Positions 44,253-53,400 are shown, counted from the stretch's first letter. The stretch is DNA of 64,000 bases from Lysinibacter cavernae (GCF_011758565.1 NZ_JAAMOX010000002.1:310001-374000); one strand, 5' to 3'. Translations and numbers: made by a program. Notes: a model not told the origin generated them from the sequence alone.

Positions 44253-45149
44253 CTATCCGCCGAGGTTGGCGAGCAGCCTTGCGGTCACCTCGTGTCCACC
44301 AGACTCGGCAATTGACCGCACGCTCTTGCCCGTCGCGTCAGTTGTGTTCACCGGAGCGCCAGCCCGTAACGCCAGCGCCGCCAGATCGGGGTCCCCTGTC
44401 AGCGCCGCCTGCACAAGAAGGGCGGGAGCGTCAGCTGCGGCGGCAGGGGCATCCACCGCGCGCGTCAGGATCTGTGCCTGCCGGCTCAGACCGTACCGAT
44501 TGGCCAGCATCACCGGGGTCTCGCCGGTACCAACCGTAGGAATAGTGAGGTCTGAGCCTGCGGCGACGAGCACCCATACGGTGTCCTGGTAGGCCTCGAC
44601 CTGATCTGGCTTTGCGTAGATCAGCGCCTCGTGCAGGGCAACGTAGCCGGGAAAGTTCACGTGATCGAGCGAGACGCCGGCTTGGATCAGCCGACCAACA
44701 ACGGCGGCATGTCCGCGCTCGGCCGCTCGAATGAGGCCAGTACCGTTATACGAATCGAGGCTCGTCACATCTGCGCCGTTCGCGAGCGTGAGGTCAAGCA
44801 GCTCGGCGTAGCCCTCACTTGTTGCGACAAGGTAGGCGCTCTGCACGGTTGCATCTTTTGCGTTGACATTTGCGCCGGCTCTGATGAGTTCCTGCGCTTC
44901 TGCAACGTCGTTCGCCCAGGCCGAAGCGATCAGCCGCGTATCCAGCTCGGTCTGCGGCAGCCCAATCAGATCCTGACGAACCGGCGGCTCGGCGGGCGTT
45001 GGGGCAGGCGTCGCAACCGCCGCAGGTGTTGGGCTCCCCGTTGTAGCGCTCGGGGTTGGGAGCGGCGGCTCAGGGGCGCATCCGGTCGCCAAAAACGCTA
45101 GGACAGCCAGCATTCCCATCGAGGTCACAGCACGTTTCGTGAAACTCAT
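44253..45149 (-). CDS. Ankyrin-repeat lipoprotein
   Basis: A 298-aa exported lipoprotein. The signal peptide ends in FLATGC with the lipidated Cys at C24; a Pro/Thr-rich linker of about 35 residues follows, then several ankyrin-like repeats (LIASAWANDVAEAQELIRAG, YLVATSEGYAELLDLTLANG, GLIRAAERGHAAVVGRLIQA, LLVQAALTGDPDLAALALRA, SIAESGGHEVTARLLANLGG). The ATG at 45149 gives the correct signal peptide; the frame extends to 45272. It probably mediates protein contacts at the cell surface and lies between two unrelated two-component systems. Confidence 0.85.
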   Translation of the reverse strand: MSFTKRAVTSMGMLAVLAFLATGCAPEPPLPTPSATTGSPTPAAVATPAPTPAEPPVRQDLIGLPQTELDTRLIASAWANDVAEAQELIRAGANVNAKDATVQSAYLVATSEGYAELLDLTLANGADVTSLDSYNGTGLIRAAERGHAAVVGRLIQAGVSLDHVNFPGYVALHEALIYAKPDQVEAYQDTVWVLVAAGSDLTIPTVGTGETPVMLANRYGLSRQAQILTRAVDAPAAAADAPALLVQAALTGDPDLAALALRAGAPVNTTDATGKSVRSIAESGGHEVTARLLANLGG

Positions 45150-45174
45150 GACACGGCCTTTCAGATAGCGGCAC

Positions 45175-45810
45175 TTATTGCGCCCGTTGATTTCGGATGA
45201 TGCCGCGCTGCGTTGCGACGGCGATGGCCGCCCCTCGCCCGTCGACACCAAGTTTTTCGTAAACATGCGCAAGATGCGTCTTCACGGTGGCTTCGCTGAT
45301 AAACAGTTGCCTGCTAAGTTCTTTATTCCCGACGCCAGACGCGAGCAATTCAAGAATCTGCGCCTCCCGAGGAGTCAGGGTCAGTTGAGGGCGTTGCAGC
45401 TGTTCAAGGATGCGCGACGCAACCGGTGGCGACAGCACGCGTTCGCCCCTGGCGCCCGCACGGACGGCAGCGTAGATCTCAGCGGGGGCCGCATCTTTTA
45501 GGACGTATCCGATTGCCCCAGCGTCAACCGCGCGAACGATATCGGCGTCGGTGTCATACGTGGTGAAGACCAGGGCCTGGATGCCAGGCCACTCGCCGCG
45601 CAGGCGCTGGATGGTTTCGATTCCGCCCATCCCCTCGCCCATCGCAAGGTCGACCACGACCAAGTCGGGAGCAAGCCGACCGACGGAGGCAAGACATTCC
45701 TCGCCAGTTGAGGCCTCACCAACAACACGGATATCGTGCTGCGTCTCGAGAATTATCCTGAGGCCTGCCCTCACCACGGCATGGTCATCAACAAGCATCA
45801 CGCGAATCAT
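45175..45810 (-). CDS. Response regulator, NarL/FixJ (LuxR) type, second system
   Basis: A 211-aa regulator. The receiver has VMLVDDHAVVRAGLRIILE and D54 in VVVDLAMGEGMGG; the LuxR helix-turn-helix reads LTPREAQILELLASGVGNKE then ATVKTHLAHVYEKLGVDGRG. Its ATG overlaps the stop of the kinase gene upstream (ATGA). Since that kinase frame is broken in this sequence, the regulator may be an orphan here. The ankyrin lipoprotein lies 25 bp downstream on the same strand. Confidence 0.9.
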   Translation of the reverse strand: MIRVMLVDDHAVVRAGLRIILETQHDIRVVGEASTGEECLASVGRLAPDLVVVDLAMGEGMGGIETIQRLRGEWPGIQALVFTTYDTDADIVRAVDAGAIGYVLKDAAPAEIYAAVRAGARGERVLSPPVASRILEQLQRPQLTLTPREAQILELLASGVGNKELSRQLFISEATVKTHLAHVYEKLGVDGRGAAIAVATQRGIIRNQRAQ

Positions 45811-46980
45811 GGTTCCTCCACCGTTCGTGGCAGATGGGCCGCGACGGCAGTGCCCTCGCCAGGCGCGCTCTCAACGCTCAGCACACCGCCGAGGCCCGCA
45901 ACGCGCTGCGCCATTGCCCTGAGCCCGTAACCGCCGTCTGCTGATGGCTCGCTCGTCGCGCTCGGATCAAACCCAATCCCGTCATCGCGAATATCAAGAC
46001 CAAGATAGTCGGGCAAGAAGGTGAGGGTCACCCTGGTCTGCGCTGCGGAGGCGTGGCGTCGAACATTCTCGAGGGCGCTCTGCGTCACACGCAAGACGGC
46101 GTGTGTGGTGTCTGCGTCGAGCGCATAGGGCTGCCCCTCAACAACACATTCGGCACCGGGCAAATCGTGGGTCAGGTTTCGGATCGCCGCAACAAGGCTG
46201 ATCCCGTCGAGCCGAGGGGACCCAAGTTGGTGCACAAGATTGCGCGTCTCCGCGAGGTTCGCCCGGACCGCCTCGGTGGCGGCGTTGATGCTGAGCGCGG
46301 CTCGTTCGGCAGGTCCGTCGAGCGACTGCGCTGCGGCCTCCATCATGAGCAGCGAACTCGTGAGCCCCTGGGTAACGGTGTCGTGGAGCTCGTGCGACAG
46401 CCGCTCGCGCTCGGCGAGCACACCGGCCCGACGCTCGGCCTGCGCCAGCTGCTGCTGCGCCTCAACCAGGTCGGCGATGAGTCGCTGCTGACGGTCGTTG
46501 TCCTGCTCAATCCGGCTAAACACGGAGTTCACGAGCACCGCAACAACAAGGATGCCAATGGCCACCGTGAGATCGAATGAACCCGACAGTCGCATGAGCC
46601 CGTACCCGGTCATGATGGCAACCCCGGCGATGCACACCAGAGACCACGGCGACGCGAGCCGGAACCGGCAAATTAAAGAACAGCGAAAAGGCGCACCACC
46701 AGAAGCTTGGGGCGATCACAACGAGTGGCGCCCACAGGACCAACACCGCGACGGTCATCCCTGCGGTGGCAGATGTTGGGACCACCAGGCTCACGGCAAA
46801 CGTGATAATCAGTGACGCACTCAGGGCGGCAACCCACAGCCAGCGGTCGCCAAGCCCGTGGCTCAGCAGGTATCGCGTCGCGGATGCGATCACGAGCAAC
46901 ACAAACGCTGCGTTAATCAGCGGATCGAGCGGAATCGAGGGGCTGCCCTTCTGGCGCCGGAGCGCTGCGACAAGATTCAT
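45807..46980 (-). pseudogene. Sensor histidine kinase interrupted by a frameshift
   Basis: Two frames together make one HisKA_3 kinase. The first starts at the ATG at 46980 (MNLVAALRRQKGS, with GAGGAG eight bases upstream) and encodes membrane helices up to SFWWCAFSLFF; the second encodes ICRFRLASPWSLVCIAGVAI, the last helices, the phosphoacceptor (LSHELHDTVTQGLTSSLLMM) and the ATPase domain (LDIRDDGIGFDPSATS, GYGLRAMAQRVAGLGG). The switch lies at about 46670-46681, an A/T-rich spot, and needs one base removed from the first frame (or two added). A recent mutation, phase variation or a sequencing error would all look alike. Without repair the kinase is lost, while its regulator is intact. Confidence 0.75.
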
Positions 46981-47116
46981 TCGGCTGCTCCTCTCTTGCC
47001 CGCAGAATACCCGGATGATTGTGGCGGTTTGCACGGCACCCAGCCTACGGAGGCGAGTTGGGGAAGACATCAGCCAATCGGATGATGTCTGGAGTGAGGA
47101 TCACGCCGCGCTCCGC

Positions 47117-47200
47117 ATTCACGCAGCGCCCAGCAGCGCCCAGCAGCCACGCAGCGCCCAGCAGTCACGCCGCGCCCAAGAGTCACGCCGCATCGCACTG
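47117..47200. repeat. Imperfect 18-bp tandem repeats
   Basis: The units CACGCAGCGCCCAGCAG, CGCCCAGCAGC, CACGCAGCGCCCAGCAGT, CACGCCGCGCCCAAGAGT and CACGCCGCATCGCACT follow each other. They lie upstream of the broken histidine kinase gene, between it and the small gene at 47393. There is no sign of coding. Confidence 0.6.
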
Positions 47201-47234
47201 ACAGCGTTTTCACAGGCAAAAACTTAGCCAACTA

Positions 47235-47263
47235 TTGATTCGATCGCTCAGGCCTGCTATTCT
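47235..47263 (+). promoter_or_regulatory. Sigma-70-type promoter for the 91-aa protein gene
   Basis: TTGATT (47235-47240) and TATTCT (47258-47263) are spaced by 17 bp. A leader of roughly 120 nt separates them from the proposed ATG at 47393. Confidence 0.5.
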
Positions 47264-47392
47264 CTTTATAAGTTGTGAATGACTCGCGCCCATTTCTCGG
47301 GAGCGCTTGAGTCAGAGCAGCACTTTACGAAGCATCTACTACTCCGATGCGGTGCGCACAACGAATTCAGAAATACAGAAGAAAGCTTTGCA

Positions 47393-47668
47393 ATGTCCAA
47401 TTTAACACTCAACCAAATCGAACTACCCACCCAATTACCCGAACTCATCGATGAGTACGTCGACGTGAAGATCAAGAGCGACCTCTACCGATTCACAACC
47501 GTGAGTCCTGATGTCTGGCTTGTCCACAAGCCAGGCCGCCCAAACTACCGAGGAACCCTCGCGAAGCGCGGTCAGCTCTTTGATTACCACACGCGGGCAC
47601 GCAACGGAAAAGGCTACGCCTCGACCATCCCTGCCGCCCCGCTCGACGCAATCCTCGAAGCGATCTAG
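47393..47668 (+). CDS. Uncharacterised 91-aa protein
   Basis: Not recognised. The sequence begins MSNLTLNQIELPTQLPELID and continues with YVDVKIKSDLYRFTTVSPDV, WLVHKPGRPNYRGTLAKRGQ and a basic, aromatic C-terminal part. It has no signal peptide or membrane helix. The ATG at 47393 follows AGAAGAAAG; the same frame is open from 47279, and the start could be earlier. Good codon use and a promoter in the right place support it as a real gene. Confidence 0.55.
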   Translation: MSNLTLNQIELPTQLPELIDEYVDVKIKSDLYRFTTVSPDVWLVHKPGRPNYRGTLAKRGQLFDYHTRARNGKGYASTIPAAPLDAILEAI

Positions 47669-47955
47669 CCACAACTCAACACCCTCGGAGGAGCCCTCCG
47701 AGCATCGCAGCGCCCGTCGCAGCAGCCACGAAGATCCCGCACGCAGCCCATGCTGCTGGCGGGCCGAGAACCGTGGATGCAGTGGCGGGCGCTGCGCGTG
47801 TTGTGTCAGGCTGGGATCGCTCACCCAGCACGAACAGGGAACGTGTCGCCGGATGGCGGCTCCAGCCGTCAGAGGTTGCCAGCGTGTGCCCGGCCAACCG
47901 GAACCTAGCAGCCAAGCAGCCGAGCAACCGAGAACCTAGCAGCCGAGGAGGAACC

Positions 47956-48315
47956 GTGCACATAGTGATCGACCAGTCGTCGGCCGTTCCACCGTTTGAA
48001 CAGCTCAGGGAGCAGGTCATCGCTCAGGTTTCGAGCGGCGACCTCGCCGCGGAAACCAAACTGCCAACCGTACGGAAACTCGCCGCAGACCTTGGAATCG
48101 CCCCAAACACCGTCGCGAAGGCATACCGAGAGTTGGAGTCGGCAGGCATCGTTGAAACACGCGGGCGCAATGGCACGTTTGTGTCAACGCACGGCGACCC
48201 CGCACACCGGGCCGCGCAACGCGCAGCCGCCGACTATGCGAGCAGCATCCGCAGGCTCGGGATACCAACTGACGAGGCCATCTCGCTAGTAACGGCTGTA
48301 CTCACCGAACGCTAA
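47956..48315 (+). CDS. GntR-family transcriptional regulator, YtrA-like
   Basis: A 119-aa regulator. The winged helix at about residues 10-75 is PPFEQLREQVIAQVSSGDL, AETKLPTVRKLAADLGIAPN, TVAKAYRELESAGIVETRGR; the short C-terminal helical part is typical of the YtrA branch, which usually has no ligand-binding domain. The GTG at 47956 has GAGGAGG just upstream, so the longer frame from 47773 is not used. It stands between the small unknown gene and the hydantoinase cluster and could act on either; YtrA-type genes are more often beside ABC exporters. Confidence 0.85.
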   Translation: MHIVIDQSSAVPPFEQLREQVIAQVSSGDLAAETKLPTVRKLAADLGIAPNTVAKAYRELESAGIVETRGRNGTFVSTHGDPAHRAAQRAAADYASSIRRLGIPTDEAISLVTAVLTER

Positions 48316-48562
48316 TCCCTCACGCGCCACGACCCCGCGCCGGCGAGGCGAGCATAATGTTGCGCGGCGGTAACGGCCGGGTCACGCAACTTTCTCCGCG
48401 CATCCGAAACGCCCTTCCCAAGGGAGGCATCCGAGCGGCTTTATGCAGACTGCCTAGCGTTCACGCCGGCAAACAGGCATTCCGCACACTGCGCGACAAA
48501 CGGCTCACTATAGCTTGATCTCTCAACACGGGCACGAACAACAGCCCCCGAGGAGATTACAC
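48316..48562. promoter_or_regulatory. Leader region of the hydantoinase/ABC cluster
   Basis: There is no gene in this 247-bp upstream region. CCCTT-CC-AAGGG forms a small hairpin at about 48412-48423, GCATCCGA occurs twice around it, and TATAGC near 48509 is a possible -10 box without a clear -35. GAGGAG precedes the hyuA start. No known riboswitch was recognised. Confidence 0.35.
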
Positions 48563-50614
48563 ATGCCGAACTACAGAGTCTCGATGGATATCGGTGGCAC
48601 CTTCACCGACATCGTTGCGTACGACCAAGAGACCGGAACCTATTCCGCGACCAAAGCATCCACAACCCCTGGCAACCTCAGTGGGGGCGTCATCACCGGC
48701 CTCGAATCGATCGTTGATGACCTCTCCGACATCGAGTTCATTGTGCACGGAACCACCCAGGGCCTCAACGCCTTCCTCGAACGTCGGGGCGTTCGTGTGC
48801 TCCTCCTTGCAACGGCGGGACTCGAAGACGTGTACCACATCGCCCGCGGGCCCCGCCTTGAGCTCTACAACGCCCAGTACCGCAAACCAGAGCCCCTGCT
48901 CGAACGCAGCGACGTCATCGGCATCGGTGGCCGCTTCGATGGCAAGGGCCGCGAGATCCGCCCGCTCGACGAAGTTGCAGTGCGCCAGGCGGCCCGCCGC
49001 GCACTCGCTGAAGGATACGGTGCCGTCGCCGTCGCGTACCTCTTCAGCTACAAAAACGCCTCGCACGAAGACCGCACCCGCGAAATCCTGCTTGAGGAAC
49101 TTGGCGAAGACTTCACCGTTTCGCTGTCGCACGAGGCGGCAAAGGAATGGCGCGAATACGAGCGCACGTCATCCGCAGTGATCGAGGCCTACACCGGCCC
49201 AGTTGTGCGCAACTACCTGCTCGACCTCGAACAGAAGATCGCCGAACGCGGCGTTGAGGCTCCCCTGCACATCATGCAGTCATCCGGCGGAGTGCTGACC
49301 GCGAAGTCGGCCCGCAAGCGCCCGCTGCAGACGCTGCTCTCCGGCCCGGTCGGCGGCGCCATTGGTGACGCCGAGCTCGCGTCGGTCTCGTCGCGACCAA
49401 ACCTCATCGGCGTCGACATGGGCGGCACCTCGTTTGACGTGTCACTCGTGGTGAACGGCAAGCCAGATGTCTCGACCGAGGCAGAGCTGGAAGGCCTGCC
49501 GATGCTCATGAGCGTCGTGAACATTCACACGGTTGGCGCCGGCGGCGGCTCTGTCGCCTGGCTCGAAGCCGGAGGGCTCCGTGTTGGGCCACGCTCGGCC
49601 GGCGCGACGCCTGGCCCGGCCTGCTACGGACGCGGCGGCACCGAGCCAACCGTGACCGACGCAAACCTTGTGCTCGGTCGCGTTGACCCCGACTGGTTCG
49701 CCGGCGGCCAGGTATCCCTCGACCGCAAGGCCTCGCTGGATGCGCTCACCACCGTTGGGTCGCAGCTTGGCCTCGACCCCATGCACATGGCAGAGGGCAT
49801 CTGCGACGTTGCCAACTCGCAAATGGCCCAGGCCATCCGCACCATCACGATCTCCCGCGGCATCGAGCCGCGCGACTTCAGCCTCGTCGCCTTCGGCGGC
49901 GCCGGCCCGATGCACGCGGTCTTCCTCGCGAAGGAGCTTGGCATCCCTGAGACGATCGTGCCCCGCTTCCCCGGCGCCTTCTCGGCGTGGGGAATGCTGC
50001 AGACCGACATCCGCAAGGACCTCTCTGAGCCGTACTTCTTCCTCGATGAAGACCTCGACGTTGCCAACATGGCATCGACCCTAGGCGGCATGGAGTCTGA
50101 GGGCAAAGGCTCGCTCGCATCAGAGGGCGTCTCCGAAGAAAACCGCTCATCATCGGCATCCGTTGATGTGCGCTACCACTCGCAGGAGTTCACGCTCAAC
50201 GTGCCGCTGGCATCCTCAGACGAGCCAAACGAGCCAGGCTTCCTCGACACGCTCAAGCAGCGCTTCGCAACGATGTACCACGAGCGCTACGGCCACTCAA
50301 ACATCGAGGCACCCATCGAGATCGTGACGCTGCGCACCCACGCGGTTGGCGACCTCGGCCACCTCGAAGCGCCAGCCTTCCCCAAAGCAACCTCGCAGGA
50401 GTTTGCCCACGAGATCCGCCCTGTGGTCTTCGAGCAGGTTGAGCACGCCGCAATCGTCGTGCGACGCGACGCCCTCGGCGCAGGCCACACCTTCGAAGGA
50501 CCAGCCGTCATCGTCGAAGAAACCGCGACAACGGTTGTGCCGCCCGAGTACACCGTTTCTGTCGACCAGCTCGGCTCCCTCATCATCCGCTCACACGATT
50601 CCGAAGGGAACTAA
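48563..50614 (+). CDS. Hydantoinase/oxoprolinase family protein, subunit A (HyuA-like)
   Basis: A 683-aa protein of the ATP-dependent hydantoinase/5-oxoprolinase/acetone carboxylase superfamily. The actin-like nucleotide-binding fold shows MDIGGTFTDIVAYDQETGTY and EFIVHGTTQGLNAFLERRGV at the N-terminus, then GVDMGGTSFDVSLVVNG and FGGAGPMHAVFLAKELGIPE later. In the family it phosphorylates or activates the amide or keto group. The ATG at 48563 follows GAGGAG; the frame from 48515 is not used. It is the first gene of the cluster and is followed four bases later by subunit B. Substrate unknown. Confidence 0.88.
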   Translation: MPNYRVSMDIGGTFTDIVAYDQETGTYSATKASTTPGNLSGGVITGLESIVDDLSDIEFIVHGTTQGLNAFLERRGVRVLLLATAGLEDVYHIARGPRLELYNAQYRKPEPLLERSDVIGIGGRFDGKGREIRPLDEVAVRQAARRALAEGYGAVAVAYLFSYKNASHEDRTREILLEELGEDFTVSLSHEAAKEWREYERTSSAVIEAYTGPVVRNYLLDLEQKIAERGVEAPLHIMQSSGGVLTAKSARKRPLQTLLSGPVGGAIGDAELASVSSRPNLIGVDMGGTSFDVSLVVNGKPDVSTEAELEGLPMLMSVVNIHTVGAGGGSVAWLEAGGLRVGPRSAGATPGPACYGRGGTEPTVTDANLVLGRVDPDWFAGGQVSLDRKASLDALTTVGSQLGLDPMHMAEGICDVANSQMAQAIRTITISRGIEPRDFSLVAFGGAGPMHAVFLAKELGIPETIVPRFPGAFSAWGMLQTDIRKDLSEPYFFLDEDLDVANMASTLGGMESEGKGSLASEGVSEENRSSSASVDVRYHSQEFTLNVPLASSDEPNEPGFLDTLKQRFATMYHERYGHSNIEAPIEIVTLRTHAVGDLGHLEAPAFPKATSQEFAHEIRPVVFEQVEHAAIVVRRDALGAGHTFEGPAVIVEETATTVVPPEYTVSVDQLGSLIIRSHDSEGN

Positions 50615-50617
50615 CCC

Positions 50618-52306
50618 ATGAGCACCCTCACAACCACCCTCGACACCACGCTTGATCCCGTAACGGTCGAGATCATCCGCAACGCGCTCACCAGCTCGGC
50701 GGCGGATATGAACGCAACGCTCATCCGTTCGGCCTACTCGCCCATCATCTACGAGGGCGGGGACTGCGTTGTTGCGCTGCTCGACACCGAGCACCGCGTG
50801 CTCGGCCAGTCGGCAGGGCTCCCGCTGTTCCTCGGCAACCTCGAGACCTGTTCGCTCGCGGTCGAGGAGCTGCACGGCCGCGAGGTCTGGCAGGAAGACG
50901 ACATCTGGATCCTCAACGACTCCTACCTCGGCGGGACCCACCTCAACGACGTCACAATCTTCGCCCCCGTCTTTGTCGACGGCGAGCTTGCCGGCTTCGC
51001 CGCGACGCGCGCCCACTGGATGGACATGGGTTCAAAGGATGTTGGCGGCTCGATGGACTCGATCGACATCTTCCAAGAAGGCTTCCGGATGGGGCCCGTC
51101 AAGCTCGTCGAGGCAGGAACCGAAACCTCGGTTGTTGACCTCATCCGCACCAACGTGCGCTTCCCGTACCAGACCATCGGCGACATGAACGCGATGATCG
51201 CGGCCCTCCGCATGGGAACCATCCGCATGCAGGAGCTCGTCGAGCGCTACGGCACCGACACCCTCAACGCGGCCCGCGACGAGATCTTCCGCCAGACCGA
51301 AGAGATCGAGCGCGAAACCGTTCGCGGCATCCCCGACGGCGTCTACGAAGCTGAAGGCGTGCTCGACAACGACGGCATCAACCTCAACCAGACCATCCCG
51401 ATCAAGCTCAAGGTCACGGTCGCAGGCGACAGCATCGACTTCGATGTGACGGAGTCGGCAGACCAAACGCGCGGCCCCGTCAACTGCGGAATCGCGCAGG
51501 CCGTTTCGGCGCTTCGCGTTGGCTACAAGCTGCTCGTGAGCCCAGACTCAAACTCGAACGGAGGCTCGTTCCGGCCGCTGAGTACCCAGGTGCGCTCCGG
51601 CTCGGTGCTCGGCGCCGTCGCCCCCGCACCCTGCCAGTGGTACTTCTCGCACCTCGGGCTGCTCATCGACCTGGTCTCAAAGGCCATGTCGACGGCGATG
51701 CCTGACCGCGTATCAAGCGCGAGCCACGGCGACTCGATGATTATCACGACCGCTGGTTTCGACCCGGATGCTGGCCGAAACTTCGTCACAATGGAGGCCA
51801 CGCTTGGCGGATGGGGCGCCTGGAACGGCACCGACGGCGAATCGGCAATGATCAACAACGTCAACGGCTCGCTCAAAGACCTGCCCATCGAGATGCTCGA
51901 AACGCGCTATCCCTTCCGCATCAACGAGTACTCGATCAGGCCGAACTCGGGCGGACCTGGCCAGTGGCGCGGTGGCAACGGCGTCACCCGCGAATACGAA
52001 TTCCTCACTGACTGCGTTGTTGGCCTCTGGTTCGAGCGTTCAGAGACCCCGGCGTGGGGCCTCTTCGGGGGCTCGGACGCGCAGGGACCAGAAGTGGTCA
52101 TCAACCCCGGCCGCGAAGACGAGTTCCACACCCTCAAGGCCAACGCCCGCCCGGTCAAGGCCGGCGACATCGTCCGCCTGTCGGTAGGCGGCGGAGGAGG
52201 CTTCGGCGACGTGAGCAAGCGCTCGCGCGACGACATCGAGTACGACATCCTCAACGGCTACATCACCGAAGAGTTCGCCGTCTCGCACTACGGATACACC
52301 AAGTAA
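50618..52306 (+). CDS. Hydantoinase/oxoprolinase family protein, subunit B (HyuB-like)
   Basis: A 562-aa partner of the A subunit. DPVTVEIIRNALTSSAADMN is the family N-terminus; WILNDSYLGGTHLNDVTIFA with AHWMDMGSKDVGG are the metal-binding segments; the C-terminal part has SIRPNSGGPGQWRGGNGVTR and a Gly-rich loop (SVGGGGGFGDV). A and B together hydrolyse or carboxylate their substrate at the cost of ATP. The ABC binding protein starts 45 bp downstream, which suggests that import and ring opening are expressed together. Confidence 0.9.
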   Translation: MSTLTTTLDTTLDPVTVEIIRNALTSSAADMNATLIRSAYSPIIYEGGDCVVALLDTEHRVLGQSAGLPLFLGNLETCSLAVEELHGREVWQEDDIWILNDSYLGGTHLNDVTIFAPVFVDGELAGFAATRAHWMDMGSKDVGGSMDSIDIFQEGFRMGPVKLVEAGTETSVVDLIRTNVRFPYQTIGDMNAMIAALRMGTIRMQELVERYGTDTLNAARDEIFRQTEEIERETVRGIPDGVYEAEGVLDNDGINLNQTIPIKLKVTVAGDSIDFDVTESADQTRGPVNCGIAQAVSALRVGYKLLVSPDSNSNGGSFRPLSTQVRSGSVLGAVAPAPCQWYFSHLGLLIDLVSKAMSTAMPDRVSSASHGDSMIITTAGFDPDAGRNFVTMEATLGGWGAWNGTDGESAMINNVNGSLKDLPIEMLETRYPFRINEYSIRPNSGGPGQWRGGNGVTREYEFLTDCVVGLWFERSETPAWGLFGGSDAQGPEVVINPGREDEFHTLKANARPVKAGDIVRLSVGGGGGFGDVSKRSRDDIEYDILNGYITEEFAVSHYGYTK

Positions 52307-52351
52307 TCACACAATCCCTGCAACACCCATGTTTCACACGAAAGGACTGTC

Positions 52352-53383
52352 ATGAAAAAACGCACCCGCACAGCAGCCGCGGCAGCATCCGTTTTGCTCG
52401 GCACCTCGCTCTTGCTCACCGCATGCTCGCCTCCCGCGGCATCCGACTCGACGACCCAGACGGCGGCAAGCGCCGACGAGAAGCTTGAGGTTGGCTTCTT
52501 TGGCTTTGCCAAGACCAACAGCTTTGCCCAGGGCACCTTCCTCGGCATCGAGGAGGCGGCAAAGGCAAACAACGCAAACGCCACCTTTGTCGACTCGAAC
52601 TTTGACGCCCAAGTCCAGGTGCAGCAGGTCAAGGATGCCATCACCTCGAAGGCATACGACGTGATCGTTATTCAGGCCAACGACAACCAGGCGCTCATCG
52701 CCCCGCTCGAAGAAGCTACAGCAGCAGGTATCACGGTGGTTGTTGAGTTCTCGGTTGTTGGGCCAAAGTTCGATACCGTCGACCCGCAGGTGAAGGATGC
52801 CATCAGCATCGTTGACCTGCCGACCACCAACGGCGAGGCGCTCGGCCAGCTTGGTCTTGATGCCTGCGACGAGGTCGAAGGTGACACCTGCAACGTTGCC
52901 TATCTTGAAGGATTCAAGGCGCTGCCCCTCGACAACGCGCGTACCAACGCGGTCAAAGACAAGCTCGCGACAAATCCAAAGGTGAACCTCGTCGCCTCGG
53001 TTGAGGGTGGCTACACGGCTGACAGCGGTCGCCAGGCGTTCCAGAACGTGCAGCAGGCGAACCCAGACGTTGACGTTGTGATTGGCGCATCGCAGGCAAT
53101 CACCGGGGCGGCTGCGGTTGCCGGGGCCGATTCCGGCATCAAGTTCATCGGAAACGGGGCGTCAAAGTCAAACGTCGCTGCGGTGCTCGACGGCAGCTGG
53201 TTTGCCATCTACGTGACCGACGTGTTTGCGAATGGCAAGAAGGCAACCGAGCTTGGGCTGGCAAAGGCCCGTGGCGAGCAGGTCGAAACGGCGATCAACG
53301 AGCAGACGCTCGCGCCAAACAACGGTATGGGCACCAAGTCGGCGCTCACCGAGAGCAAGTTTGAGTCGATGTACTCCGACTAG
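52352..53383 (+). CDS. ABC transporter substrate-binding lipoprotein, CUT2/RbsB-like
   Basis: A 343-aa periplasmic-binding-protein family lipoprotein. The signal peptide ends in LLLTAC with the lipidated Cys at C25. The two lobes of the Peripla_BP_4 fold start at EVGFFGFAKTNSFAQGTFLG and run through FDAQVQVQQVKDAITSKAYD, VIVIQANDNQALIAPLEEAT and DVDVVIGASQAITGAAAVAG. Members bind sugars, nucleosides or other small polar rings. Two hairpins follow the gene, which would stabilise its part of the mRNA. AAAGGA precedes the start. Confidence 0.9.
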   Translation: MKKRTRTAAAAASVLLGTSLLLTACSPPAASDSTTQTAASADEKLEVGFFGFAKTNSFAQGTFLGIEEAAKANNANATFVDSNFDAQVQVQQVKDAITSKAYDVIVIQANDNQALIAPLEEATAAGITVVVEFSVVGPKFDTVDPQVKDAISIVDLPTTNGEALGQLGLDACDEVEGDTCNVAYLEGFKALPLDNARTNAVKDKLATNPKVNLVASVEGGYTADSGRQAFQNVQQANPDVDVVIGASQAITGAAAVAGADSGIKFIGNGASKSNVAAVLDGSWFAIYVTDVFANGKKATELGLAKARGEQVETAINEQTLAPNNGMGTKSALTESKFESMYSD

Positions 53384-53400
53384 GGAAAGCTCAACCAACC

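Larger units (their letters stand above)
46981..47392. other. Non-coding stretch with imperfect 18-bp tandem repeats and a promoter
   Basis: No plausible gene. From about 47117 to 47200 an 18-bp unit of the type CACGCAGCGCCCAGCAGT recurs imperfectly about four or five times, decaying toward the right. A consensus-like promoter lies at 47235-47263 and points to the small gene at 47393. Confidence 0.5.

Noticed and set aside
46516-47070. A separate 184-aa membrane protein
   Set aside because: Its C-terminal third becomes Cys/His/Arg-rich nonsense exactly where the kinase frame resumes, so it is the front part of the frameshifted kinase.
47676-48020. 114-aa minus-strand open frame before the GntR gene
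   Set aside because: It covers the GntR start in antisense and has no motif, start signal or neighbour to support it.
48316-48562. Riboswitch upstream of the hydantoinase cluster
   Set aside because: Only a short hairpin and a duplicated octamer are visible; no known purine, guanidine or cofactor riboswitch core was recognised.
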